A stretch of 64,000 nt of DNA from assembly GCF_011405515.1 (NCBI RefSeq), contig NZ_AP022671.1:558001-622000 (forward strand), in the 5' to 3' direction. Under the pieces are notes generated by a model. That model ran no database searches. It was not told where the DNA came from and saw only the letters and a list, made by a program, of their open reading frames with translations. The stretch is from Nitrospira sp. KM1 (GTDB taxonomy: Bacteria > Nitrospirota > Nitrospiria > Nitrospirales > Nitrospiraceae). A program made the position numbers and the translations under genes. The stretch's first letter is position 1. Every line of letters begins with the position of its first letter. Below are positions 37,695 to 46,492 of the stretch, one piece after another.

Positions 37695-39791
37695 TCAATG
37701 CGCGGTCACCGTCTGCCTCGACGCTTTGTGCTCCTCAATCACCCGTGAGGCGATCTCACGGGGGACCTCGTCATACCGAGACAGTTCCATGACATAGCTC
37801 CCCGCCCCGCCCGTCAGCGAGTTCAGCGCCGTCGTATAGGTCAGGATTTCAGCCAGCGGAACGATCGCCTTGACGAGTTCGGCCTGGCCTCTGGCTTCGA
37901 CATGAAGAATACGCCCGCGTCGCGCATTCAGATCTCCGATGACCGCTCCGATATGGTCGGCGGGAGCATCGACTTCGATCGTCATCATCGGCTCCAAGAG
38001 GACCGGATGCGCCGCCTCGACGGCTTTTTTGAAAGCCATCGATGCCGCGATCTTGAACGACATTTCCGACGAATCCACCACGTGGTAGGAACCGTCGTAC
38101 ACCGCGACCCGCATATCGACTACTGGAAATCCGGCCAGAATTCCATGCTGCATGGCCTCGATGACGCCCTTCTCGACCGCCGGAATGAAGTTGCGCGGGA
38201 TGACGCCGCCAACCACCTTATTCTCGAAGACAAACCCCTCCCCCCGTCCGAGCGGCAACACATCGAGCCAGCAATCTCCATACTGTCCGTGTCCCCCGGT
38301 CTGTTTTTTGTATTTTCCCTGCGCTTGGGCGGAACCGCGAATGGTTTCCCGATACGGAATCTTGGGGGTGTGAATGACGACATCGGCTCCATACTTCCGG
38401 TGAAGTTTTTCCAGCGCGACATCGATCTGCAACTGTCCAAGCCCACTCAAAACCATCTCTTTCGTGTCGGCATGCCGGGAGAAGTCCAGCGTCGGATCTT
38501 CTTCGATCAATTTGTGCAATCCGAGACTGACCTTGTCGATATCGGCATTGGTCTTGGGCTCGATCGCAAATGACAAGACCGGGCGTGGCAAGACGATCCA
38601 CGGATGAGTCACCGGTTCACGCTCGTCGCACAACGTATCCCCCGTCTGCGCATCCTTGAGTTTTCCGATCGCCACGATTTCACCGGCTTCCGCAAACGGC
38701 ACCGCCGCATGTTTCTTCCCGACGACGGTGTAGAGGTGTCCGCCTTTTTCCTTGACCTTCCTGCTCGCATTGAAAATTTGCGTATCGGCCCGCAGGACGC
38801 CGGACAGAATCCTGCAGTACGACAGGCGGCCGATAAATGGATCGATGATGGTTTTAAAGACGAGAGCGGACAACGGCTCCTCGGCCGGATCACGCGGTGG
38901 CGCCGTCACCGTGCTGTGTTTCGATGCGGCAGACACCCGCTGACTTCGTTCCTGCGGTGACGGAAACAAGCTGCTCACGGCCTGGAGGAGCGGAACGATT
39001 CCAACATTGTTCGTCGCCGATCCGCAGTACAACGGGAACAGCATTCGCCGGTGCACGCCTGTTCGAAGTCCCGCAATCACATCGTCACGACACAATTCGC
39101 CGGCTGAGAGGTACCGTTCCAGTAATTGATCGTTCGTTTCCGCCGCCGCCTCTTGTATCCGCTTTCTTCCTTCGGCCAGCCGTTGGTTCATGGCAGAGGG
39201 GACTGGACCTGCCTGGTGTTTCGGGCTATCGGAGCTCGACTGCGTCACGGTTTGCTCCACGAGATCGAGGACGCCTTCGAGCTTCGATCCTTCCGCCGCC
39301 GGAAGGGTCATTGGAAGCGGACTCATGTCGAACGATGCGCGGCACGCCGCATCGAGCTCGTCCAATGCCGGCGAACCTTTGTCTCCCACGTTCAGGAACA
39401 GCATGCAGGGAAGTTGCCGTTCCTTGAGGCGGGACCATATTTTGATGAGCTCGCTTCGGATTCCGCCGGAAGGAGTCAGCACGACAATCGCCGCATCAAC
39501 CGCTTCAAGCGAGGTGAGGGGTTCGCCGAGCAGGCTGAGGGAACCTGGGGTATCGAGGAAGGTGAGGACTGTGGAATTCCAGTGACAGCGCAAGAGGCTC
39601 GTGCTCACCGAGCTGTGGCGGTGGACTTCTTCCGGTTCGAAATCCGAGACGGTGGTGCCGGTTGGAACCGAACCCATGGCCGGAATGGCGCCCGTGGTGA
39701 ACATCAACGCCTCGGCAAGCGAGGTTTTTCCTGTCCCTCTACTCCCGACAACGGCCACATTTCTGAGAGATACCGTCCTTAGCTCATTCAT
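37695..39791 (-). CDS. elongation factor G-like protein with altered GTPase motifs
   Basis: 698 residues with the full EF-G domain order. Domains III-V are typical (K-L-H-R-K-Y-G-A-D-V, Y-R-E-T-I, G-Q-Y-G-D-C-W-L-D-V, G-V-I-P-R-N-F-I-P-A-V-E-K-G). The P-loop is intact (G16-S-R-G-T-G-K-T23), but D-T-P-G80-83 is followed by S84 instead of the catalytic histidine of EF-G, the NKxD motif reads N-V-G-D (134-137), and switch I is degenerate. It is therefore not the main EF-G but belongs to the EF-G-like/FusA2 group, of unknown role in translation. AGGAGG precedes the ATG. Convergent with htrA, six bases apart. Confidence 0.85.
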   Translation of the reverse strand: MNELRTVSLRNVAVVGSRGTGKTSLAEALMFTTGAIPAMGSVPTGTTVSDFEPEEVHRHSSVSTSLLRCHWNSTVLTFLDTPGSLSLLGEPLTSLEAVDAAIVVLTPSGGIRSELIKIWSRLKERQLPCMLFLNVGDKGSPALDELDAACRASFDMSPLPMTLPAAEGSKLEGVLDLVEQTVTQSSSDSPKHQAGPVPSAMNQRLAEGRKRIQEAAAETNDQLLERYLSAGELCRDDVIAGLRTGVHRRMLFPLYCGSATNNVGIVPLLQAVSSLFPSPQERSQRVSAASKHSTVTAPPRDPAEEPLSALVFKTIIDPFIGRLSYCRILSGVLRADTQIFNASRKVKEKGGHLYTVVGKKHAAVPFAEAGEIVAIGKLKDAQTGDTLCDEREPVTHPWIVLPRPVLSFAIEPKTNADIDKVSLGLHKLIEEDPTLDFSRHADTKEMVLSGLGQLQIDVALEKLHRKYGADVVIHTPKIPYRETIRGSAQAQGKYKKQTGGHGQYGDCWLDVLPLGRGEGFVFENKVVGGVIPRNFIPAVEKGVIEAMQHGILAGFPVVDMRVAVYDGSYHVVDSSEMSFKIAASMAFKKAVEAAHPVLLEPMMTIEVDAPADHIGAVIGDLNARRGRILHVEARGQAELVKAIVPLAEILTYTTALNSLTGGAGSYVMELSRYDEVPREIASRVIEEHKASRQTVTAH

Positions 39792-39852
39792 GGGGCCTCC
39801 TCTCTCTCTATAGCGGAACGCTCAGGGGGCCTTCCGCAAAAAGGTGAACGCC

Positions 39853-40596
39853 CTACATACGTGTTGACTCCTTTTCCCGCCTCATCGACGACACATTCCC
39901 ATTCAGCCACCCACAATCGGCGAAACTCACATAGCGCCCATCGCCCATCACGACATGATCCAGGACCCGGATTCCCAGGAGCTCTCCCGCCGATACGAGT
40001 CGAGCGGTCAACTCATGATCTTCCGGACTGGGCGTGGGGTCTCCACTAGGATGATTATGAAGAAAGATCACGGCTGCGGCAGATTCTTTTACAGCCAGGG
40101 CAAAAACTTCCCGGGGATGAACAATGCTTAGGGTCAAACTGCCTTCCGATACGGTGACCTCCCGGACGATCGCATGCTTGGCATCCAAAAGGACGACCTT
40201 GAAGATTTCGTGTTTCAAATCTCTCATCGACGAATGAAAATGGTCGAAGAGGTCACGGCTTGAGGAAATGCGCATTCCCTTCGTCAACGGAGTGGCCAAC
40301 GCACGCTTTCCCAGTTCGATGGCTGCCTTGAGCTGTGCCGCCTTGGCCGCCCCAATACCAGGTATTGTGCAGAGCTCCTCAATGCCACACTGCCCCAGGC
40401 CTCTGACACCCCCGAGCCGTTGCAGAACGTCCATGCCGACCTGAACGGCGGAAGACTGACGCCGACCGACTCGAAGCAGAATTGCAACCAACTGGGCATC
40501 GGATAACGCACTGGCACCACGGGAGAGTAACCGTTCACGAGGACGCTCCGTCTCAGGCCACTGCGTGATGGCGATCCCGGATCTTTTCATCTTCAT
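39853..40596 (-). CDS. radC: RadC-family JAMM-domain protein
   Basis: 247 residues: a helix-hairpin-helix part (about 30-95, with T-I-P-G-I-G-A-A-K-A) and a metal-binding JAMM/MPN domain with H180-N-H182-P-S-G-D-P-T-P-S-P-E-D193, the intact zinc site. Named for DNA repair, but the true biochemical role is unsettled. Single gene between the EF-G-like gene and a divergent zinc-ribbon gene. Confidence 0.93.
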   Translation of the reverse strand: MKMKRSGIAITQWPETERPRERLLSRGASALSDAQLVAILLRVGRRQSSAVQVGMDVLQRLGGVRGLGQCGIEELCTIPGIGAAKAAQLKAAIELGKRALATPLTKGMRISSSRDLFDHFHSSMRDLKHEIFKVVLLDAKHAIVREVTVSEGSLTLSIVHPREVFALAVKESAAAVIFLHNHPSGDPTPSPEDHELTARLVSAGELLGIRVLDHVVMGDGRYVSFADCGWLNGNVSSMRREKESTRM

Positions 40597-40679
40597 CCAG
40601 GCACTCCGTGAACAAAAAAATGATGCATTGAACGTTTTTGTACTGGCCTCTCGCCCCCTAAAGCCCGCTTGGTGACAAA

Positions 40680-40737
40680 TACGTAACGGCTAACGTGTTG
40701 AAATTACGTACACGAACAAGTTGGTGTAGCTTTTGCT
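40680..40737 (+). promoter_or_regulatory. candidate sigma-54 promoter with an upstream dyad
   Basis: TTGG (GG at 40723-40724) and TTTTGCT (GC at 40735-40736) have exactly ten bases between GG and GC, as sigma-54 promoters need; the CAC after GG is not conserved. TACGTAA (40680-40686) and TTACGTA (40704-40710) are inverted copies just upstream. The predicted start would lie about 35 bases before the zinc-ribbon gene. Confidence 0.4.
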
Positions 40738-40780
40738 TAAATCCGGCGCAGCTGTGCACGTCGTAACCTGGGAGGATTCG

Positions 40781-40963
40781 ATGGAATGTCCGAAGTGCAA
40801 AGGGCTCATGATGCTTGAGCGTTTCTCCGACTTCTTTCTGATTTTCTACGCCTGGAAATGCATCAATTGCGGCGCGATCATCGACCGCACCATTTCCAAC
40901 AATCGGCGTAAGAGCCTGGCGGCTCGGGACAGCCAGCCCGCGACGGCTGCAGCAGCTCGTTAA
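40781..40963 (+). CDS. small zinc-ribbon protein
   Basis: The ATG at 40781 has GGGAGGA before it, giving 60 residues; an upstream in-frame start is not needed. Two C-x-x-C knuckles (C-P-K-C near residue 3-6 and C-I-N-C near 27-30) flank a hydrophobic, aromatic segment (F-S-D-F-F-L-I-F-Y-A-W), so it should bind zinc. The tail is rich in R, Q and A. No known function; possibly a regulator. Confidence 0.7.
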   Translation: MECPKCKGLMMLERFSDFFLIFYAWKCINCGAIIDRTISNNRRKSLAARDSQPATAAAAR

Positions 40964-40980
40964 CACTTCTTTATTGCGTC

Positions 40981-41012
40981 GGCGACCATCCGAGTTCGCT
41001 CGTGCGGTCGCC
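40981..41012 (+). other. strong hairpin with UUCG-type loop
   Basis: GGCGACC (40981-40987) pairs with GGTCGCC (41006-41012); inside, CGAG-TTCG-CTCG (40991-41002) forms a second stem with a UUCG loop, with 3-base internal bulges. It begins 17 bases after the zinc-ribbon stop. No T-run follows. The rest of 40964-41260 shows no gene. Confidence 0.5.
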
Positions 41013-41260
41013 ATGCGAGCCTACCTTTCGCCTCCCTCACACCCACCGTCAAATCCGCTGGCCGAATTATAGACAGGGTCACGAGAGTCGTCAAAATGCC
41101 AGCAATCTGTTTGTCTGGTTCAACGTAAATTATTATGTCCGCTTGCCACCCTGGTATCTGCCCCAAGATACAATGGTGTGGGCCACCCGTCATCTTGACC
41201 CTTTCAAAAACGCTATGTTAGAGTCTGGCACTTCTAGAGCGCCTTCTCACCTCATTTTTT

Positions 41261-41830
41261 ATGCGCGTCATAGCCGGCTCCCACCGAGGTCGACGCCTGA
41301 GCGGGCCACGAGGGGTAGAGTTTCGGCCGACATCAGATAAGGTACGCGAAGCGCTGTTCTCCATACTGGGATCACGAATTGTCGATGCCTCCTTTCTCGA
41401 CCTGTACGCTGGAACCGGCGCGGTGGGAATCGAGGCATTGAGCCGCGGCGCGTCGGCCGTCACCTTAGTCGAATCGCATCCGGCCGCTGTGCAGCTGCTC
41501 ACACGCAATGTCGAGACGTGCGGGATGAAGGATCGGACCGATATCAGGAAAGGGCGTGTCGATGTATTTCTGGCTCGACAGGATTGGTGGCGAGGTCCTT
41601 ATCAGATTGCCTTTGCCGATCCTCCTTACGCGTCAACCGGCGAAACGGAGCCTTTGTACCGCTTATGGCGCGGCGGCCTCATGACCGACGACGGAGTCCT
41701 TGTTTTGGAACAGAGCTCACGAACGACCGCACCTGCCATCGACCACGCAACACTGCTGCGTCGCTACGAATACGGAGACACCGCGTTGCTCCTCTACGGT
41801 CCAGCCGAGCGTGGTACTTCACCGCGATGA
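41261..41830 (+). CDS. rsmD: 16S rRNA (guanine966-N2)-methyltransferase
   Basis: Methylates G966 in the small-subunit rRNA. 189 residues with M-R-V-I-A-G-S-H-R-G-R-R-L, R-P-T-S-D-K-V-R-E-A-L-F, the SAM-binding L-D-L-Y-A-G-T-G-A-V-G-I-E-A-L-S-R-G and the catalytic D-P-P-Y (F-A-D-P-P-Y). Its stop overlaps the ATG of coaD (ATGA), a pairing common in bacteria. Confidence 0.93.
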   Translation: MRVIAGSHRGRRLSGPRGVEFRPTSDKVREALFSILGSRIVDASFLDLYAGTGAVGIEALSRGASAVTLVESHPAAVQLLTRNVETCGMKDRTDIRKGRVDVFLARQDWWRGPYQIAFADPPYASTGETEPLYRLWRGGLMTDDGVLVLEQSSRTTAPAIDHATLLRRYEYGDTALLLYGPAERGTSPR

Positions 41831-42315
41831 AAATTGGCATCTACCCAGGTACATTCGACCCGATTACGCATGGTCACACCGATATCATCACACGGAGCCT
41901 TCGCGTATTCGATAAAGTCGTGGTCGCCGTGGCGCCGAATCCCGCGAAACACCCGCTCTTCAATCTCGAGGAACGGGTTGATATGGTGAAGCTGGTCATG
42001 AAAGATATCGGACAGGTCGAGGTCGTGACATTTGAAGGCCTGTTGGTCGACTATGTGCAGCGATCCGGCGCGCATGGCATTATTCGAGGGCTACGCGCGA
42101 TCTCGGACTTCGAGCACGAATTCCAAATGGCGCTGATCAATCGAAAGTTGGCGAAGAAAGTCGAGACGGTGTTTCTGATGCCGAGTGAAGAATATTCCTA
42201 TCTCTCGTCAACCATCATCAAGGATGTCGCCACGCACGGCGGGTCCTTGACGCCGTTTCTCCACCCTGACGTTGCACGGCGGCTGCAGGAACGCATCCGG
42301 AGTCTCAAATCATGA
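41827..42315 (+). CDS. coaD: pantetheine-phosphate adenylyltransferase
   Basis: Makes dephospho-CoA. The frame opens at 41518, but the ATG at 41827 starts the canonical M-K-I-G-I-Y-P-G-T-F-D-P-I-T-H-G-H (ATP-binding T/HxGH), giving 162 residues. Further motifs: I-I-R-G-L-R-A-I-S-D-F-E-H-E, Y-L-S-S-T-I-I-K-D. Overlaps rsmD and the next gene by four bases each. Confidence 0.96.
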   Translation: MKIGIYPGTFDPITHGHTDIITRSLRVFDKVVVAVAPNPAKHPLFNLEERVDMVKLVMKDIGQVEVVTFEGLLVDYVQRSGAHGIIRGLRAISDFEHEFQMALINRKLAKKVETVFLMPSEEYSYLSSTIIKDVATHGGSLTPFLHPDVARRLQERIRSLKS

Positions 42316-43505
42316 AGCTGGCAGCGCGTGTTGGAAGAATCGCCCCGTCGCCGACCCTTGCCATGGCGGCCACGGCCAAAGCCATGGCGGCACAGGGCAT
42401 CGACGTGATCGATTTCTCGACCGGCGAACCGGACTTTGATACGCCGGAACCGGTCAAGGCCGCTGCGGAGGCTGCCATCCGTGCGGGCTTTACGAAGTAT
42501 ACGCCCTCGTCGGGCATTGACGAGCTGCGATCGGCCATCATCGATAAACTGCGGACGGAGCTGGGTCTGCAGTATGAAAAATCCCAGATTCTGGTCTCCT
42601 GCGGTGCGAAACATTCTTTGTACAATCTGGCCGAAGCCTTGCTCGAAGAGGGAGATGAAATCATCATCCCGACTCCGTACTGGGTATCGTATTCCGATCA
42701 AACGCTTCTGAACGACGCCAAGGCGGTGCTTCTGCCGACAAGAGAAGCGGACGGGTACGCTATCCGGCCGGACGAACTGCAACGCCTGATCACGCGACGT
42801 ACGAAGGCCATTATCATCAACAGTCCGTGCAATCCGACCGGCATCACCTATGACCGCCGGATGCTCGAAGGCGTGGCCGCGCTGGCTGAGCGGCACGACC
42901 TGCTGATCATCTCGGATGAAATCTATGAAAAGGTGCTGTATGACGGAGCCTCGCACGTCAGCATCGCTACGCTCGGTCCCGAGATTGCCGCCCGCACCGT
43001 CATCATCAATGGCGTGTCGAAGGCCTATGCGATGACCGGTTGGCGGATCGGCTACGCGGCGGGGCCGAAAGAATTGATCGGGGCCATGGCCAATATTCAG
43101 AGCCAGAGCACATCGAACCCCTGTTCGATTTCGCAGAAAGCGGCGGTCGCAGCCCTTCGCCTCGGCGAACCCTATACCATCAAGATGGTGCAAGAATTCG
43201 CGCTGCGCCGGCAGGCGATCGTGAAGGGTCTGAACCAGATTTCCGGAGTGAGCTGCCGGATGCCGGCCGGCGCCTTTTACGCATTCCCGAATATCGGCAG
43301 GATGCTGGGGAAAACGGGTCCCGACGGTGTGATCGCGCACCCGCAAGACCTTGCAAACTATTTACTGAAACACGCCCACATTGCCGTCGTGCCCGGCGAA
43401 CCATTTGGCAGTCAGGAACACGTGCGACTCTCGTATGCGACCGCCATGGATACGATTTCGCGCGGCCTGGAACGGTTAAATGGCGCCTTGCGTCAGTTGA
43501 CTTGA
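42312..43505 (+). CDS. aspC: class I aminotransferase (aspartate/prephenate type)
   Basis: 397 residues, PLP fold type I. Signatures: F-S-T-G-E-P-D-F-D-T-P near the start, Y-T-P-S-S-G-I, N-S-P-C-N-P-T-G, S-D-E-I-Y-E and the lysine box N-G-V-S-K-A-Y-A-M-T-G-W-R-I-G-Y. This is the 1-beta/1-gamma aspartate aminotransferase type that often also acts on prephenate. Translation-coupled to coaD. Confidence 0.88.
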   Translation: MKLAARVGRIAPSPTLAMAATAKAMAAQGIDVIDFSTGEPDFDTPEPVKAAAEAAIRAGFTKYTPSSGIDELRSAIIDKLRTELGLQYEKSQILVSCGAKHSLYNLAEALLEEGDEIIIPTPYWVSYSDQTLLNDAKAVLLPTREADGYAIRPDELQRLITRRTKAIIINSPCNPTGITYDRRMLEGVAALAERHDLLIISDEIYEKVLYDGASHVSIATLGPEIAARTVIINGVSKAYAMTGWRIGYAAGPKELIGAMANIQSQSTSNPCSISQKAAVAALRLGEPYTIKMVQEFALRRQAIVKGLNQISGVSCRMPAGAFYAFPNIGRMLGKTGPDGVIAHPQDLANYLLKHAHIAVVPGEPFGSQEHVRLSYATAMDTISRGLERLNGALRQLT

Positions 43506-43524
43506 ACCTGAGGAGGAAACTGCG

Positions 43525-43899
43525 GTGCCGATCTACGAATATCTGTGTGAAGGGTGCGCGTACAAGTTCGAGGTCAAGCAGAGCATCAAGGACGACCCGA
43601 TCGCGACCTGCGAGCGTTGCGGAAAGCCGGTGAAGCGACTCATCTCGTCTCCCGCCATTATGTTCAAGGGCAGCGGCTGGTACGTGACCGATTATTCCGA
43701 TAAACTCAAGCCTCCGACCAGCGGCGACCCGGCCTCGCAGACAACCGGTGAGAAGAAGGAATCTGCCCCGGCGGCTCCCGCAGCGCCTGCGTCCTCCCCT
43801 GCTCCCGCGACGCCATCGGCCGCACCGCCGAGCGCCCCGGCTTCCACACCCGCTGCTTCGACGACGACTTCGACGACGACGCCTTCCACGACGAAGTAA
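43525..43899 (+). CDS. FmdB-family zinc-ribbon protein with Pro/Ala/Thr-rich tail
   Basis: The GTG start at 43525 follows GAGGAGGA. Residues 1-45 are the FmdB zinc ribbon (M-P-I-Y-E-Y-L-C-E-G-C and C-E-R-C-G-K), continuing with F-K-G-S-G-W-Y-V-T-D-Y. Residues about 70-124 are low-complexity, rich in P, A, S and T, much longer than the usual tail. Proposed regulators; function unsettled. Confidence 0.85.
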   Translation: MPIYEYLCEGCAYKFEVKQSIKDDPIATCERCGKPVKRLISSPAIMFKGSGWYVTDYSDKLKPPTSGDPASQTTGEKKESAPAAPAAPASSPAPATPSAAPPSAPASTPAASTTTSTTTPSTTK

Positions 43900-43915
43900 T
43901 GTGGCCGGAACGATG

Positions 43916-44347
43916 TTATCTGGTACGGACCGTTTTTGATTGAGGCTTCTTCTTCACAGCAGATTTGTGAGCGGATTTTCCGGTGGGCTTTGCGGCGGTC
44001 GATTTTGCAGGGGTCGCCTTCGCCGCTCCGGATTTGGAGGACCTGTTCAGACGTTCCTGCAATGTCCCGACCGTGTTCTGCAGGCCAGCGATCATCGTGC
44101 TCTTGTCACGGTTGGCTCGGCTGAGATCATCGACTTGGGCCTGTAAATCCTCCTTCACCTTGGTGATCGACGCCAGTTGGGTCTGAAACTGCATCTTCTC
44201 TGCCGTCACCAACTGAAGTTCAGACCGAAGTTGCTCGATCTGCGTCTGCAGCGCAGGAGGCCAGTAATCACAGCCCGTAAGGCTGGCCACCAACACCACG
44301 GCCAGCAGACCGCTCACGCCACGCCGGAACCCTCTCGCCATTCTCAT
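43916..44347 (-). CDS. coiled-coil lipoprotein with Lys/Ala-rich tail
   Basis: 143 residues: signal peptide with lipobox S-L-T-G-C (Cys26), a heptad-rich coiled coil (about 33-100) and a tail of alternating K, A, S, T and P similar in composition to histone H1 tails. It could span the periplasm or bind anionic polymers; that is inference. Convergent with the FmdB gene, 16 bases apart. Confidence 0.75.
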   Translation of the reverse strand: MRMARGFRRGVSGLLAVVLVASLTGCDYWPPALQTQIEQLRSELQLVTAEKMQFQTQLASITKVKEDLQAQVDDLSRANRDKSTMIAGLQNTVGTLQERLNRSSKSGAAKATPAKSTAAKPTGKSAHKSAVKKKPQSKTVRTR

Positions 44348-44386
44348 ATGTCTCCTCCGTGAATCTCGACATCACTGCAAGATCCG

Positions 44387-45037
44387 TCACGAGTATCGCA
44401 ACGAAATCCCTTGTGTCTCTAGCACGTTCTCTATCATCTGTCGAGAGATAGCGCCTTCGCGAACGAGTCGAACGGGCTCGCGCGGATCGATCACGGTCGA
44501 CGGTTTTCCTCCGGCCGTGCCCCCGGCATCGACAATCAAACGGACGGTTGCTCCGAATGAGCGCATCACGTCTTGCGCCGCAGCGGCCGGCGGCTCACCG
44601 GAGCGATTGGCGCTCGTGCCGGTCAATGGCCCCGTCGTGATCAGGATGTCAATCAGTGGACGGCAACAGCTGAGTCGCACACCCACCGTGCCTGTGTTGG
44701 CCGTTACATTATGGGGAAGCTCGCGCCGGGCGGGAAACAGAATCGTCAACGGGCCCGGCCAAAACGCGCTCATCAGTAACCGGGCAATCGGAGAAGACTC
44801 TTCGGTCAGCAGCGAAAGTTGTGTCAGCGAACCGATCAGGACCAGGATCGGTTTGCCTTCCCCCCTGCCCTTCGCATCGAGCAGTGCCTCCACCGCGCGG
44901 GCATTGAACGGATCGACTGCCAGTCCGTAAAACGTTTCCGTAGGCAAGCCGACAATGCCGCCGGACGACGTCACGGCTTTCACACGCTGGGCAAGCTGAA
45001 CGGCATTCTCGGGATGATAGGGTTCGATCACTCCCAT
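44387..45037 (-). CDS. tsaC: threonylcarbamoyl-AMP synthase
   Basis: Makes threonylcarbamoyl-AMP from threonine, bicarbonate and ATP for t6A37 of tRNA. YrdC/Sua5 domain: G-L-P-T-E-T-F-Y-G-L-A-V-D-P, K-G-R-G-x-x-K-P-I-L, W-P-G-P-L-T-I-L-F and S-A-N-R-S-G-E. The frame opens at 45109 inside purD; the ATG at 45037 gives 216 residues, normal for the short type without a Sua5 domain. Twenty bases after purD. Confidence 0.9.
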   Translation of the reverse strand: MGVIEPYHPENAVQLAQRVKAVTSSGGIVGLPTETFYGLAVDPFNARAVEALLDAKGRGEGKPILVLIGSLTQLSLLTEESSPIARLLMSAFWPGPLTILFPARRELPHNVTANTGTVGVRLSCCRPLIDILITTGPLTGTSANRSGEPPAAAAQDVMRSFGATVRLIVDAGGTAGGKPSTVIDPREPVRLVREGAISRQMIENVLETQGISLRYS

Positions 45038-45057
45038 GGGATGAGACAGACCATTGA

Positions 45058-46332
45058 TCAGCGGGAGGCTCGCAAGGCCCGGTCGGCAATATCCGTGCGA
45101 TAGTGGCATCGGTCGAAGCCGAGCTGCTTGACCCTGCGATAGGCCAATTCCTTCGCCTCACCCAGGCTTTTTCCGATCCCCGTGACACCCAGCACCCGCC
45201 CCCCGGCTGTCACGACCCGGCCGGCAGCCTCCGTCGTTCCGGCATGAAACACAATCATCTGCCGGTTGGATTCGAAGTCCAGGCCACGAATCGGCAACCC
45301 GTTCTCATACCGGCCGGGATATCCGCCTGCGGTCATCACCACGCATACGGCGGCATGATCATGCCATTCGACGGCGAGTTGGTCGAGCCGGTGGTCCACA
45401 ACCGCTTCAATGACGTCCAGCAACTCCGTCTTGAGCAGTGGCAGGACGACCTGGGTTTCCGGATCTCCCATGCGGGCGTTGAACTCCAACACATACGGCA
45501 CGCCCTTCACGATCATCAGGCCGGCGTATAACACCCCCTGAAACGGCGATCCCATCCGAGACAGTCCCTGGACGACCGGCTCGAGAATTTCACGGGTCAC
45601 CCTCAGGCGGAGTTCCGGTGTGCCGATCGGGGCCGGCGCATACGCGCCCATGCCGCCGGTGTTGAGACCGCTGTCTCCGTCGCCCACCCGCTTGTGATCT
45701 TGTGCGGGCAACATCGGGACGACGGTTCTCCCATCGGTAAACGCCATGATCGTGAGTTCCTCTCCATCGAGAAACTGTTCGATCAATACCTGCCTCCCCG
45801 CCTCGCCGAACACGGCGTTGTCCATGGCATCGATCACCGCCCGTGAGGCCTGCTCGCGCGTCGTGGCGATCACCACGCCTTTCCCTTGCGCCAGCCCATC
45901 TGCTTTGACGACGATCGGCAACTCGTGCTGGTCGACATAGGCCAGCGCCTCGGACGTCTTGTCAAAACTCTTGGCGGTTGCCGTTGGAATGCTGACGCGC
46001 GCCATCACTTCTTTTGAAAACGTCTTGCTGGCCTCGAGGCGGGCCGCCGCTTTCGTCGGGCCGAAAATCCTGAGTTTCGCCCGCCTGAATTCATCGGCGA
46101 TTCCCAAAGCCAGGGGAGCTTCAGGCCCAACGACGGTCAGATCGATCTGTTCACGGATGACGAAAGCCTTCAGCGCGGCGACATCATCGGCTTTGATGGG
46201 AACACAGACGGCGAGCGAGGCAATGCCGGCATTGCCCGGCGCACAAAACAGGATTGGTTTCCGAGGGCTCTGCGCGAGCTTCCAGACCATGGCATGCTCG
46301 CGCCCGCCGCCGCCGACTACGAGGATCTTCAT
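45058..46332 (-). CDS. purD: phosphoribosylamine-glycine ligase
   Basis: GAR synthetase of purine synthesis. The frame opens at 46374, but M-K-I-L-V-V-G-G-G-G-R-E-H-A-M starts at the ATG 46332, giving 424 residues. ATP-grasp motifs: K-A-D-G-L-A-Q-G-K-G-V, Q-D-H-K-R, N-T-G-G-M-G-A-Y-A-P and F-N-A-R-M-G-D-P-E-T-Q. Follows purH on the same strand. Confidence 0.96.
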   Translation of the reverse strand: MKILVVGGGGREHAMVWKLAQSPRKPILFCAPGNAGIASLAVCVPIKADDVAALKAFVIREQIDLTVVGPEAPLALGIADEFRRAKLRIFGPTKAAARLEASKTFSKEVMARVSIPTATAKSFDKTSEALAYVDQHELPIVVKADGLAQGKGVVIATTREQASRAVIDAMDNAVFGEAGRQVLIEQFLDGEELTIMAFTDGRTVVPMLPAQDHKRVGDGDSGLNTGGMGAYAPAPIGTPELRLRVTREILEPVVQGLSRMGSPFQGVLYAGLMIVKGVPYVLEFNARMGDPETQVVLPLLKTELLDVIEAVVDHRLDQLAVEWHDHAAVCVVMTAGGYPGRYENGLPIRGLDFESNRQMIVFHAGTTEAAGRVVTAGGRVLGVTGIGKSLGEAKELAYRRVKQLGFDRCHYRTDIADRALRASR

Positions 46333-46492
46333 GGAAGATGCATTCCGATCGTTCCGGCAATCCGAAGCCGCCATGAAGCCGGCGGCTTGGACATCTCTTC
46401 ATCAAGGGTGCTGGTATCGACTGAGAGGGCCATCGAATCCGGACATCCAGCATCGTGGTCGTGACCGCGCGAGCGGCTAGGTCATAATTGAT

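Noticed and set aside
42198-43346. 382-codon minus-strand open frame
   Set aside because: Antisense to the aminotransferase and the end of coaD; Arg/His-rich shadow.
43740-43895. CRISPR-like or tandem repeat
   Set aside because: The repetitive look is codon bias in a Pro/Ala/Thr-rich tail, with no regular repeat and spacer structure.
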